Positions 8,808-17,320 of a stretch of 38,619 nt of DNA are shown piece after piece. The position numbers and the translations under genes were made by a program. The notes below the pieces were generated by a model that searched no databases, had not been told where the DNA came from, and was given only the letters and a program-made list of their open reading frames with translations. The stretch's first letter is position 1. The number at the start of each line of letters is the position of its first letter. Source of the DNA: Akkermansia muciniphila (GTDB lineage Bacteria; Verrucomicrobiota; Verrucomicrobiia; Verrucomicrobiales; Verrucomicrobiaceae); the NCBI GenBank assembly GCA_945882215.1, contig CAMCWM010000030.1:1-38619 (forward strand), given 5' to 3'.

Positions 8808-10226
8808 ATGAATTCGATTACTGCTCAAACTCGCCGCGCCTTCCTTGGCGGCGCTTCTCAGGGTCTCGGTGGCGTTGCTTTGGCTTCACTGATGAGCCCA
8901 GGGCTTCTTCACGCAGCTTCACGCGGTGTGCTTGGGACGTTGCCGTTGCCGCAGAAGGCGAAACGCGTCATCTGGCTCACCATGGCGGGCGGACCATCGC
9001 AGTTGGAGCTGTTTGATTACAAACCGAAGCTCGCGGAGATGGATGGCAAGCCAATGCCGGAGTCGTTCACGAAGGGGCAGCAGCTCGCGCAGCTCCAAGG
9101 GCAGAAACTCGTGTGCAAGGGGCCGATGTTTCGCTTCCAGAAATATGGGAAGTGCCAGATGGAGCTTTCTGAGTTGCTACCGCACATCGGCAGCGTCGCG
9201 GACGACATCTGTCTCGTGCGCTCGATGACGACGGACGCGATCAATCACGATCCGGCGCACATGTTCATGAACACCGGCACGCAGATCGCCGGACGGCCCA
9301 GCATGGGCTCGTGGGTGACGTATGGACTCGGCAGCGAGGCGGAAGATCTGCCGGGCTTCGTCGTGCTCAACTCCACCGGCAAAGGCCGCAACCCGCAGCC
9401 CATCTCTGCGCGACAGTGGAGCAGCGGCTTTTTGCCGTCGAAGTTCCAAGGCGTGCAGCTCCGCTCGCAGGGCGACCCTGTTTTGTATCTCACGAGTCCG
9501 AACGGCGTCACTCGTGAGCGCCAAGGTGCCGACGTGGCAGCGATCAACACGCTCAACAAACAACACGCCTCGCTTTGCGATGATCCCGAGATCGCCACAC
9601 GCATCGCGCAGTATGAAATGGCCTTCCAAATGCAGGCCAGCGTGCCCGATTTGATGGACGTAAGTTCCGAAGGCCCCAAAACGCTCGAACTCTACGGCTG
9701 CACGCCCGGCGATGGCTCCTTCGCATCCAACTGCCTGCTAGCACGTCGTCTCGCCGAACGCGGCACGCGCTTCATCCAGCTCTACCATCGCGATTGGGAC
9801 CACCACAGCTTGCTGAAGGAAGAACTGCCGCTACGTGCCAAAGAAGTCGATCGCGCCTGCATGGCGCTCATCACCGATCTCAAGCAGCGCGGCATGTTTG
9901 ACGACACGCTCATCGTTTTCAGCGGCGAATTCGGCCGCACACCGATGGCGCAGGGCAACAAAGGCCCCATCGGTCGCGATCATCACAACAAAGCCATGTC
10001 CATGTGGCTCGCCGGAGCCGGCATTCAGCGCGGCATCACCTACGGAGCCACCGACGATCTCGGCTACGCCGCGCAGGAAAACATCACCACCGTCCACGAC
10101 CTCCACGCCACCATGCTGCATCAACTCGGCATCCAGCACGACGCCTTCAGCTTCAAGTTCCAAGGACTTGATGCCAAGCTCACCGGCGTCGAAGGAGCCA
10201 AAGTCATCAAAAAGATTCTCTCATGA
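8808..10226 (+). CDS. DUF1501 Tat-exported protein, operon A copy
   Basis: A 472-residue DUF1501 protein, a family with an alkaline phosphatase/sulfatase-like fold and unknown reaction. The N-terminus TRRAFLGGASQGLG is a twin-arginine signal, so it is probably exported folded. Recognisable family motifs are WLTMAGGPSQLELFD, SMTTDAINHDPAHMFMNTG, GEFGRTPM and GRDHHNKAMS, the last carrying likely metal-binding His and Asp. It starts three bases after the DUF1549/DUF1553 gene and its stop overlaps the next start (ATGA at 10223-10226), so all three genes are translated together. A second DUF1501 at 18613 is about 80% identical by eye and marks a duplicated module. Confidence 0.94.
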   Translation: MNSITAQTRRAFLGGASQGLGGVALASLMSPGLLHAASRGVLGTLPLPQKAKRVIWLTMAGGPSQLELFDYKPKLAEMDGKPMPESFTKGQQLAQLQGQKLVCKGPMFRFQKYGKCQMELSELLPHIGSVADDICLVRSMTTDAINHDPAHMFMNTGTQIAGRPSMGSWVTYGLGSEAEDLPGFVVLNSTGKGRNPQPISARQWSSGFLPSKFQGVQLRSQGDPVLYLTSPNGVTRERQGADVAAINTLNKQHASLCDDPEIATRIAQYEMAFQMQASVPDLMDVSSEGPKTLELYGCTPGDGSFASNCLLARRLAERGTRFIQLYHRDWDHHSLLKEELPLRAKEVDRACMALITDLKQRGMFDDTLIVFSGEFGRTPMAQGNKGPIGRDHHNKAMSMWLAGAGIQRGITYGATDDLGYAAQENITTVHDLHATMLHQLGIQHDAFSFKFQGLDAKLTGVEGAKVIKKILS

Positions 10227-11158
10227 AAAACACCCTCCTATTCCTCGCCCTCGCGCTTCACGCGCAAGCCTTCGACATCACCGTCGCTGAAAAAGATCAT
10301 GTCGCGGTCGCCAGCGGCAGCAAAGTCGTCGCCAAGCTCATGATGGCGAATGATCTCAGCACGCCGGAGAAGCATCACGAGACCTACAAGCCTTACATGC
10401 ACGTTTTCAGTGCGGATGGCTCCACGCGGCTCACGAAAGGAGCGGGATTCAACTTCACGCATCATCGCGGCATCTTCCTCGGCTTCAGCAAGATCGCCTA
10501 CAACGGCAAAACGTATGACCGCTGGCACATGAAGAAGGGCGACCAAGTCGTGACGAAGGTCGCACCGGGCGAAAACGCCTTCACTGCACACATCGACTGG
10601 CAAGGCGACACCACCGCGCCGTTTTTGACCGAGGAACGCCAGTTCAGCTTCACCACGCCCGCCAAGCCCTTCTACCTCGGCATCGAAATGAACAGCGCCA
10701 TCAAAGCCGTCAACGGCGAGGCCGACATGAATGGCGATCCCGAGCACGCGGGAGCACAGTTCCGCCCGAGTGAGCTCGTGGACACGAAAACGACGACCTA
10801 CATCTTCCCCGGTGAGAACATCGACGCCCACAAGGTGAAGGACCTGCCCTGGGCCGCGGAAATCTTCACGGTGGAAGGCAAAACCTTCACCGTCGTGATC
10901 CTCAATCATCCCGACAACCCGAAGGACACCGCTACCTCAGCCTACCGCGACTACGGCCGCTTCGGCATGTTCCCGAAAGGCAAGGCCAGCGCCGAATCGC
11001 CTTTCAAACTGTGCTACCAGTGGCTCATCGCCGAAGGCGATATCCGTGACGCCGCCGCCTTCCAAAACGCCTGGAATGCCTTCGCCAGCAAAACCGAGCC
11101 CGTGCCGCCGCTGACGATCAAGGCGTCGGAGCAGCCGAAGCCGAAAGCGAAGAAATAA
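10223..11158 (+). CDS. PmoA-like (DUF6807) exported protein
   Basis: A 311-residue protein starting with a signal peptide (MKNTLLFLALALHAQA). The motif FTHHRGIFLGFSK, followed by DRWHMKKGD, is typical of the family annotated as 'methane oxygenase PmoA' (PF14100/DUF6807). Despite that label it has none of the membrane helices of methane monooxygenase and is not expected to oxidise methane; members lie in planctomycete and verrucomicrobial carbohydrate loci. The ATG overlaps the DUF1501 stop by four bases, so the two are coupled. The C-terminal tail is Lys/Pro rich (EQPKPKAKK). Family placement is good; function is unknown. Confidence 0.85.
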   Translation: MKNTLLFLALALHAQAFDITVAEKDHVAVASGSKVVAKLMMANDLSTPEKHHETYKPYMHVFSADGSTRLTKGAGFNFTHHRGIFLGFSKIAYNGKTYDRWHMKKGDQVVTKVAPGENAFTAHIDWQGDTTAPFLTEERQFSFTTPAKPFYLGIEMNSAIKAVNGEADMNGDPEHAGAQFRPSELVDTKTTTYIFPGENIDAHKVKDLPWAAEIFTVEGKTFTVVILNHPDNPKDTATSAYRDYGRFGMFPKGKASAESPFKLCYQWLIAEGDIRDAAAFQNAWNAFASKTEPVPPLTIKASEQPKPKAKK

Positions 11159-11199
11159 AGCCCACTTGCCTATTGGCTGTCAGGAAGCATCATTCCCGC

Positions 11200-11394
11200 A
11201 TGAACGCGACCGCCACATCGCCCAAAACTGCTGCCGATCTGGTCGGCACCTTCCGTACCTTTGGTGACTACGGCCCTGCTTATCAGGTCGTCAGCACGGT
11301 GAATGGACAAAAGGTGCATGTGGTTGTCGTGCAAACCGGCGAGGAGCTCGACTACCCCACGGAGCAGGCTTTGAACGACCCCGAGTCCCGCTGA
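11200..11394 (+). CDS. DUF5397 family protein, probable antitoxin of VapD
   Basis: A 64-residue protein from the ATG at 11200; a TTG at 11173 would add nine unlikely residues. The core GTFRTFGDYGPAYQVV followed by TGEELDYPTEQALNDPES matches what I recall of DUF5397, the small partner encoded immediately before VapD in Haemophilus-type vapXD modules. Its stop is four bases before the vapD start, so the pair is one transcript. It is soluble, has no signal peptide, and would act as the labile inhibitor of the toxin. The antitoxin role rests on gene order and family, not on any motif with known mechanism. Confidence 0.78.
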   Translation: MNATATSPKTAADLVGTFRTFGDYGPAYQVVSTVNGQKVHVVVVQTGEELDYPTEQALNDPESR

Positions 11395-11398
11395 AGCT

Positions 11399-11689
11399 AT
11401 GTTCGCCATCGCTTTCGATCTCGTAGTTGCGGACGCGGCGCAGCATCATCCGCGTGGCGTGACGGCTGCTTACACCGACATCGGTGTCACGCTGAAGCGA
11501 TTCAGCTTCGAGCGCATCCAGGGCAGTGTTTATGTCAGTGAGAATAACGACATGGCGAATCTCTTTGCCGCTCTCCTCGCATTGAAAGCGTTGCCCTGGT
11601 TTGCCAGCGTGGTTCGCGACATTCGCGGCTTCCGCATCGAGAACTGGAGCGACTTCACGCCCATCATCAAAGGCACGACTCCGTCTTGA
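11399..11689 (+). CDS. vapD: VapD-like Cas2-fold endoribonuclease, probable toxin
   Basis: A 96-residue protein beginning MFAIAFDLVVADAAQHH, continuing with AYTDIGVTLKRFSFERIQG, VYVSENNDMANLFAALLALK and ENWSDFTPIIKG, the whole length of the VapD (virulence-associated protein D) family. VapD proteins have a ferredoxin-like fold related to the Cas2 nuclease and cleave RNA in Helicobacter and Haemophilus. Asp7 at the end of the first strand is the counterpart of the Cas2 active-site Asp. It follows the DUF5397 gene by four bases and precedes operon B by 47 bases. No cas gene is nearby, so a CRISPR role is not supported; a two-gene toxin-antitoxin unit fits best. Confidence 0.85.
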   Translation: MFAIAFDLVVADAAQHHPRGVTAAYTDIGVTLKRFSFERIQGSVYVSENNDMANLFAALLALKALPWFASVVRDIRGFRIENWSDFTPIIKGTTPS

Positions 11690-11736
11690 AGTGAGTTGAG
11701 AGGACGCGAAGAACGTATTCGTTAATCGCCTCCCCC

Positions 11737-14142
11737 ATGACGCGCCCCCTCATTGCTTTCATCTGTCTCTCGTTAACGCCACACGCACTGGCGGTGCATT
11801 CCAAGAACGCCGGGCCGGAGAAGGTCGAGCTGAAGTTTAAGCTGCCGCCGCCGAAGCCGCTGTCACCTGAAGAGGCGATGAAGACCTTCGCGGTCGAAAA
11901 AGGCTTTCGCATCGAGCTGGTGGCATCGGAACCGATGATCGAATCGCCGGTGGCGATGAGTTTTGATGATCAGGGGCGGCTCTATGTCTGCGAGATGCGC
12001 GGTTACATGCACGATCTGGCTGGCAGCACGGAAAAGGAGCCGACGGGACGTGTTTCGTTGCTCGAAGACACGGATGGCGATGGGCGCATGGACAAGGCGA
12101 CGGCGTTTCTCGACAAGGTTGTCATGCCACGCGCGGTGATGGCGGTGAATGGTGGCGCGTTGATCGCGGTGCCGCCCCAGTTGCTCTTCTGCAAAGACAC
12201 CGACGGCGACGGCGTGGCGGACGTGAAGGTCATTGTCGCGACGGACTTCGGTTCCTTCGGCGGACAGCCGGAGCACATGGCGAACTCGCCGGTGTGGGCG
12301 ATGGACAACTCGATCTGGAGTGCCGGATACAGCTCGCGCCTGAAGCTGCGCGGCGGCGTGTGGCAAAAAGACGTGGGCCTCGGCCGCGGACAGTGGGGGC
12401 TCTGCCAGGACGATCACGGGCGGCTCTACTTCAACTACAACAGCGACATGCTGCGTGCCGATTTTCTGCCGACGGAGGCCTTTGCGCGGAATCCGCTGCT
12501 GCGAAATGCGACGAGCATCAATGCGAAGCTCGCTAGCGATCAGACGCTCTATGCCTCGCATCCCACGCCGGGTGTGAATCGCGGTTACGATGCGAAAACA
12601 CTCAGCGCCGACGGTCGATTGACCCGACCCACAGGCACCTGCGGCGCACTCATTTATCGCGGCGACGCGTTTCCAGCCATGTATCGCGGCAACGCCTTCG
12701 TGCCGGAGCCTTGCGCGAATCTGGTGAAGCGTTTCACGATGAGCGAGGCCGATGGCGTCGTGAAGGCCACGAACACGGCCAAAGGCAGCGAATTCCTCAC
12801 TTCCACCGACGAGCGCTTCCGTCCCGTGAACGCTCAGAACGGCCCCGATGGCGCCCTTTACCTTGTGGACATGTATCGCGGCATCATCCAGCACCAGAGC
12901 TTCCTCACGCACTACCTCATCGCGAACATCCAGGCGCGGAAACTCGAGCAGCCCTTCAACATGGGCCGCATCTGGCGCATCGTGCCGGAAGGCAGCACAT
13001 CGAAGCCGGTGAAGGTCACGAAAGACGCGAAACTGCTTACGCATGCCAACGGCTGGGTGCGCGACACCGCGCAGCGACTCATCGTCGAGTCGGCGGATGC
13101 CTCCGCGGTGCCCGCGTTGAAGGAGTTGATGCAAAACGAGAGCGCCATTGCCCGCGAGCATGCGTTGTGGACCCTCGACGGTCTCGCCGCCATCACGCCT
13201 GACCTCGTGAAGACCGCGCTCGCCGACAAAAGCGAGCACGTCCGCGCCGCTGCGGCCCGTGTGGCACCTCGCGACTACGTTTTCGATCTCGCCGCTGAAA
13301 AGCATCCGCTCGTGCTCGCGAACATCGCCATCAAAACGTTCAACGAGGCCGCTTTGGCCCCGCTGCTCGTCACGCACGGCAAAAACGCTCTCATTCGCGA
13401 AGCGGCGCTCACCGGGCTGCGCGGCAAAGAGGCCGCGTTTGCCAAAATACTTGCTCAAACGCCCTCCGATGGCTCAAAAGCCGTCATCGGTGCTTTGGCC
13501 GAATTGACCGCCCTCGCCGGAAAAGCCGGTCCCATCGCCGAAATGCTCGAACTAGCCGCCAACTCGCCCGAAAACCGCGACACCATCCTCAAAGGCCTTT
13601 CAAAGTCGGACAGCAAATCAAAGACGGTGAAGCTCGTGTGGCTCGAAAAATCCCCACCGAAGCTCAAACTGCCCGCTGACCTCGAAAACCGACTCGTCTG
13701 GCCCGGCAAACCCGGCGCGCCGACCCCGCCCGTCATCAAACCGCTCACCGAGACGCAGACCGCGCTCTTCGAAAAAGGCAAAACCATCTACGCCACGCTC
13801 TGCGTCGCCTGCCATCAGCCCCACGGTTTCGGCCTCGACGGCCTCGCGCCACCGCTCGTCGATAGCGAATGGGTGCTCGGCAAGCCCGAGGTGCTCGCCC
13901 GCATCGTCATGCACGGCCTCGCCGGCCCTGTGAAGGTCAGCGGCCGCACCTACAACCTCGCCATGCCCCCGCTGCCCCAACTCACCGACGAAGACATCGC
14001 CGGCGTCCTCACCTACATCCGCCGCGAGTGGGAACACACCGCCAGCGCCGTCGAAACCGCCAACATCACGAAAATCCGCGAACAAGAGAAAGGGCGGCTG
14101 ATGATGTGGACCGAGGAAGAGCTGAAAAAGATAAAGAAGTGA
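11737..14142 (+). CDS. PVC-type haem-binding dehydrogenase-like protein with HEAT repeats, operon B
   Basis: An 801-residue exported protein, first gene of operon B. The signal peptide is MTRPLIAFICLSLTPHALA. Residues about 50-410 form a six-bladed propeller of the 'membrane-bound dehydrogenase domain' type (FRIELVASEPMIESPVAM, LEDTDGDGRMDKATAF, NGPDGALYLVDMYRGIIQHQ), about 420-620 are HEAT-like helical repeats, and the C-terminal cytochrome c domain has CVACH at 689-693 with a downstream Met-rich stretch (LAMPPLP) that may give the axial ligand. This order is standard for large planctomycete and verrucomicrobial proteins thought to oxidise sugars in the periplasm. It ends 17 bases before the DUF1592 start. 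Confidence 0.92.
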   Translation: MTRPLIAFICLSLTPHALAVHSKNAGPEKVELKFKLPPPKPLSPEEAMKTFAVEKGFRIELVASEPMIESPVAMSFDDQGRLYVCEMRGYMHDLAGSTEKEPTGRVSLLEDTDGDGRMDKATAFLDKVVMPRAVMAVNGGALIAVPPQLLFCKDTDGDGVADVKVIVATDFGSFGGQPEHMANSPVWAMDNSIWSAGYSSRLKLRGGVWQKDVGLGRGQWGLCQDDHGRLYFNYNSDMLRADFLPTEAFARNPLLRNATSINAKLASDQTLYASHPTPGVNRGYDAKTLSADGRLTRPTGTCGALIYRGDAFPAMYRGNAFVPEPCANLVKRFTMSEADGVVKATNTAKGSEFLTSTDERFRPVNAQNGPDGALYLVDMYRGIIQHQSFLTHYLIANIQARKLEQPFNMGRIWRIVPEGSTSKPVKVTKDAKLLTHANGWVRDTAQRLIVESADASAVPALKELMQNESAIAREHALWTLDGLAAITPDLVKTALADKSEHVRAAAARVAPRDYVFDLAAEKHPLVLANIAIKTFNEAALAPLLVTHGKNALIREAALTGLRGKEAAFAKILAQTPSDGSKAVIGALAELTALAGKAGPIAEMLELAANSPENRDTILKGLSKSDSKSKTVKLVWLEKSPPKLKLPADLENRLVWPGKPGAPTPPVIKPLTETQTALFEKGKTIYATLCVACHQPHGFGLDGLAPPLVDSEWVLGKPEVLARIVMHGLAGPVKVSGRTYNLAMPPLPQLTDEDIAGVLTYIRREWEHTASAVETANITKIREQEKGRLMMWTEEELKKIKK

Positions 14143-14159
14143 CGGCGATACTTGTGCCC

Positions 14160-16772
14160 ATGCGCCTCGTCCCTTTATCCCTCCTCATCAGCCTCTCCGC
14201 GCAGGCGAACCCCGCTGCATTTTTGGAGCAGCATTGCGTGAAGTGCCATGACGCGGAGGTACAGAAGGGCAATCTCGACCTCACGGCACTCAAGAGCGAC
14301 GATTTGGCGGATGCGGAGAAGTTTGCGCGGTGGGTGAAGATTCATGACCGCATTCAGTCGGGTGAAATGCCGCCGAAGAAGGAGAAGCGGCCTGAGGTGG
14401 GCGCGGTCAATGCGGTGGTCGGCGAGCTGGCGAAGACGCTCGTCGAGGCTGAGCGCGAGCGCCTTGATCAGGCGAACCGCACAAGTGTGCGGCGGATGAC
14501 GCGGGTGGAGTATGAGCACACGTTGCGGGATCTGTTTCACATGCCGGGGATCGCTTTACAGATGATGCTGCCGACGGACGGCAGTGCGCTGGGCTTTGAT
14601 ACGAATGCGGATGCGCTGGATGTGTCGCACGTCAATTTGTCGAAATACATCGAGGCGGCGGACAAGGTTCTCGACATGGCAATCGCGGTGCAGCCGGAGG
14701 CTCCGCCGGTGGAGTCGGTGCGGCTCTCGCTGGCGCGGAACTACATGCCGGACATCATGCTCATGGGTGGTGATGCGATGCTGTTCCGGGACAAGAAGAT
14801 CGACCCCGAGTTCCCGCCTGCGGGTGAGTATGCGCACATCAATCAAGGGGCGCATGAGCAAATCGGCATGTTTGATCGCATGAGTAGCGTGGGCGTGTTC
14901 CGGCACGAGGATGAGTCATTCAGCTCCTACTTTCAGAAGTTCGTTGTCCTGCATCCGGGCATGTATCGCGCCAAGGCTTCGTTTTGGAGCCTGTGGTGGG
15001 ATAAGGGCCAAATTTTGCCTGCTCGCGGTGTCGAAGCTGCGAGGCTCTCGGTGGTGCAGTTCAATGAGAATGGCCGTGGCGGCCAGCATCCGAGTTATGT
15101 GCTCGGTTATTACGATGCGCCGTCGCTGGAGTCGAAAATTCACGAACTGGAGCTGTGGATGAACCCGAAAGAGGCCTTTGGCTTCAACACCGCCTCGCTC
15201 GCGCCAGTGGTGCTGTATCGCGTGGGCACGTGGGGGCAGGTGAATCGCACGATGGGCTTCACCGGGCCGTGCATCGTGAGTGATTGGCTGGATGTGGAAG
15301 GGCCATTTCATGATGTGTGGCCGCCGCGCAGTCATCAGGTGCTCTTTGGGGAGCGGCAACTCACGGAGTTCAAACCAGCCGAGCAAAAGAACGTGCGTGC
15401 GCCGGTGCGAAAGCCGCTGAAACAGGAAGTCATCGGCGCGGACAACCGGCCCACGTCGATCTCAGGAATCTGGACCGTGCAGCCGGATGATGCGTTGGCG
15501 GAGGCGGATCAACGACTGGCGATTTTTCTTCCGAAGGCGTTTCGTCGTCCGGTCGAAGCGGCCACGCGCCAAGGTTATCTCGTGCTTATTGAGGCTCGAT
15601 TGAAGGCAGGCGACTGCTTTGAAACGGCGATGCGTTTCGCCTACCGCACGGCGTTGTGCTCGCCAGACTTTTTGTATCACATCGAGCCTGCGGGGCAGTT
15701 GGATGACTTCGCGCTGGCTTCGAGGCTTTCGTATTGGCTGTGGAGATCGCAGCCGGATGACGAACTGAATGCGCTGGCGGCCCAAGGCGGCCTGCGAGAT
15801 GCCAAAACGCTCACAACGCAGTTTGAGCGACTTTTGAAGGACAAGAAGTCGCAGCGCTTCATCGACGACTTCCTCGGCCAGTGGCTGAAGCTGCGCAGCA
15901 TCGCGGCGAATGATCCAGACAAGAAGCTCTACCCCGAATTCAATCCCTACATGCAGGACTCGATGGTGGCAGAGACACGCGCTTACTTTCGCGAGTTGAT
16001 CGAAAAGAACTACGATGCCGGATACTTGATCAAAAGCGACTTCGCCATGCTCAATGAGAAGCTCGCGGTGCTTTACGGCATCAAAGGCGTGAGCGGGCCG
16101 AAGATTCGGCGTGTGAAACTGCCGGACGGCTGCGAGCGCGGCGGGTTCCTCACGCAGGCTGCGGTTTTGAAGGTGACGGCGAATGGCACCACGACCTCGC
16201 CCGTGCCGCGTGGGGCCTTTGTGATGGCCCGCCTGCTCGGTCAGCCACCTGATCCGCCGCCGCCGAATGTGCCTGCGGTCGAGCCGGATGTGCAGGGTGC
16301 CACGACGATCCGCGAGATGTTGGACAAGCACCGCAACAACGCCGCGTGCGCCGGTTGCCACGCGAAGATCGATCCGCCCGGCTTTGCATTGGAGTCCTTC
16401 GACGTCATCGGCGGCTTCCGTGACCGCTACCGCTCGCTCAATGACAAAGGCGAGCCCGCGCCGCGTGGCAGCATCGATCCGAAGATCCCGATCAGCTTCC
16501 GCATCGGCCCGAAAGTGGATGCGACTGGCGCGATGGCTGATGGACGTGCTTTCCAAGACATCCGCGACTTCAAAGATCTCGTCAGCCAGGACAAGCACCG
16601 CCTGCTGCACAACCTCGCGCGACAGTTGCTCATCTACACGACGGGCCGCGACATCGCGTTCGGAGATCGCACCCAGCTGGAGGAGATCGTGACGCGTGCG
16701 GAGCAAAAGGGCGGCGGCATTCGAACGTTGATGATCGAAATCGCCCACAGCAGCCTGTTTCAAACCCGATGA
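14160..16772 (+). CDS. DUF1592-type multi-domain cytochrome, operon B
   Basis: An 870-residue exported haem protein. The start at 14160 gives a signal peptide (MRLVPLSLLISLSAQA); the reading frame is open far upstream, but that part is antisense-like basic sequence overlapping the previous gene and was discarded. The order is a cytochrome c-like segment (CVKCH at 26-30), a DUF1587-like segment (RRMTRVEYEHTLRDLF), a DUF1595/DUF1592 region, a DUF1588 segment with CAGCH at 730-734 followed by AKIDPPGFALESFDVIGG, and a DUF1585 tail (QLLIYTTGRDIAFGDR). Such proteins are normally paired with DUF1552; here a small gene lies between. Its stop overlaps that gene's start (ATGA). Confidence 0.93.
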   Translation: MRLVPLSLLISLSAQANPAAFLEQHCVKCHDAEVQKGNLDLTALKSDDLADAEKFARWVKIHDRIQSGEMPPKKEKRPEVGAVNAVVGELAKTLVEAERERLDQANRTSVRRMTRVEYEHTLRDLFHMPGIALQMMLPTDGSALGFDTNADALDVSHVNLSKYIEAADKVLDMAIAVQPEAPPVESVRLSLARNYMPDIMLMGGDAMLFRDKKIDPEFPPAGEYAHINQGAHEQIGMFDRMSSVGVFRHEDESFSSYFQKFVVLHPGMYRAKASFWSLWWDKGQILPARGVEAARLSVVQFNENGRGGQHPSYVLGYYDAPSLESKIHELELWMNPKEAFGFNTASLAPVVLYRVGTWGQVNRTMGFTGPCIVSDWLDVEGPFHDVWPPRSHQVLFGERQLTEFKPAEQKNVRAPVRKPLKQEVIGADNRPTSISGIWTVQPDDALAEADQRLAIFLPKAFRRPVEAATRQGYLVLIEARLKAGDCFETAMRFAYRTALCSPDFLYHIEPAGQLDDFALASRLSYWLWRSQPDDELNALAAQGGLRDAKTLTTQFERLLKDKKSQRFIDDFLGQWLKLRSIAANDPDKKLYPEFNPYMQDSMVAETRAYFRELIEKNYDAGYLIKSDFAMLNEKLAVLYGIKGVSGPKIRRVKLPDGCERGGFLTQAAVLKVTANGTTTSPVPRGAFVMARLLGQPPDPPPPNVPAVEPDVQGATTIREMLDKHRNNAACAGCHAKIDPPGFALESFDVIGGFRDRYRSLNDKGEPAPRGSIDPKIPISFRIGPKVDATGAMADGRAFQDIRDFKDLVSQDKHRLLHNLARQLLIYTTGRDIAFGDRTQLEEIVTRAEQKGGGIRTLMIEIAHSSLFQTR

Positions 16773-17320
16773 GAATTTGCGCCACCCTACTTTGCCTCGC
16801 GCTCACCTCGCTGCATGCGGAGGAGATGACCGTGCGCGTCATCGGCATCAGCCACTCGGAGCGTGTGGCTGATTTTCATAAAATGATGGCCACGCTTCCG
16901 GAGCTGAAGCTCGTGAGCCTGGATGGTGACAAGGCGAGTGCGACGCTGAGCTACGATCCGTTGGTCCTGCTGGCCAAACCGAAGCCCAAGCCAGACGAAC
17001 TCACGCCCGAGAACCTTTTGGAGCGCATCGACAACCTGATCGGCAAAGCCAGCGTGCGCACCTTCAGCGTGGTCAAGCCGACCGGCATCACGGACGACAA
17101 ACTCACGAAGGTGGAGGTCCAAGTCGGCGTGCTGGACTGCAAAGGCTGCCGCTACGGAGCCTACATCGCCATCGCCAAGATCGAGGGCGTCGAGCGTGCC
17201 AGCGTGAACTCCGACAGCCGCACGCTCACCGCGTGGATCGATGCCACCAAGACGAACAAAGAAGCTATCGAAGCCGCGCTGAAGAAAGCGCGGGTCGAAC
17301 TACCCGGACACAAATCATGA
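16769..17320 (+). CDS. Exported HMA-like CxxC protein inside operon B
   Basis: A 183-residue protein with signal peptide MRICATLLCLALTSLHA. It appears to hold two ferredoxin-like halves. The second (about 112-165) carries DCKGC with Cys124 and Cys127 just after a beta strand and then IAKIEGVERASVNSDSRT, as in heavy-metal-associated (HMA) domains; the first (about 19-70, MTVRVIGISHSERVADF) has a similar pattern but no cysteines. This would suit an exported metallochaperone or a thiol protein for haem attachment. It overlaps both neighbours by four bases (ATGA at 16769-16772 and 17317-17320), so it is made together with the DUF1592 and DUF1552 proteins. The family of the whole protein is not known to me. 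Confidence 0.75.
   Translation: MRICATLLCLALTSLHAEEMTVRVIGISHSERVADFHKMMATLPELKLVSLDGDKASATLSYDPLVLLAKPKPKPDELTPENLLERIDNLIGKASVRTFSVVKPTGITDDKLTKVEVQVGVLDCKGCRYGAYIAIAKIEGVERASVNSDSRTLTAWIDATKTNKEAIEAALKKARVELPGHKS

Noticed and set aside
10223..11158. Methane monooxygenase subunit suggested by the family name PmoA
   Set aside because: The protein is soluble apart from its signal peptide, with none of the membrane helices or metal ligands of particulate methane monooxygenase.
11399..11689. Cas2 and therefore a CRISPR locus
   Set aside because: The fold is Cas2-like but the sequence is VapD; there is no cas1, other cas gene or repeat-spacer array in the window.
13869..14159. 97-residue N-terminal extension of the DUF1592 protein
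   Set aside because: Overlaps the preceding gene, is extremely Arg/His rich, and would hide a clear signal peptide that begins at 14160.
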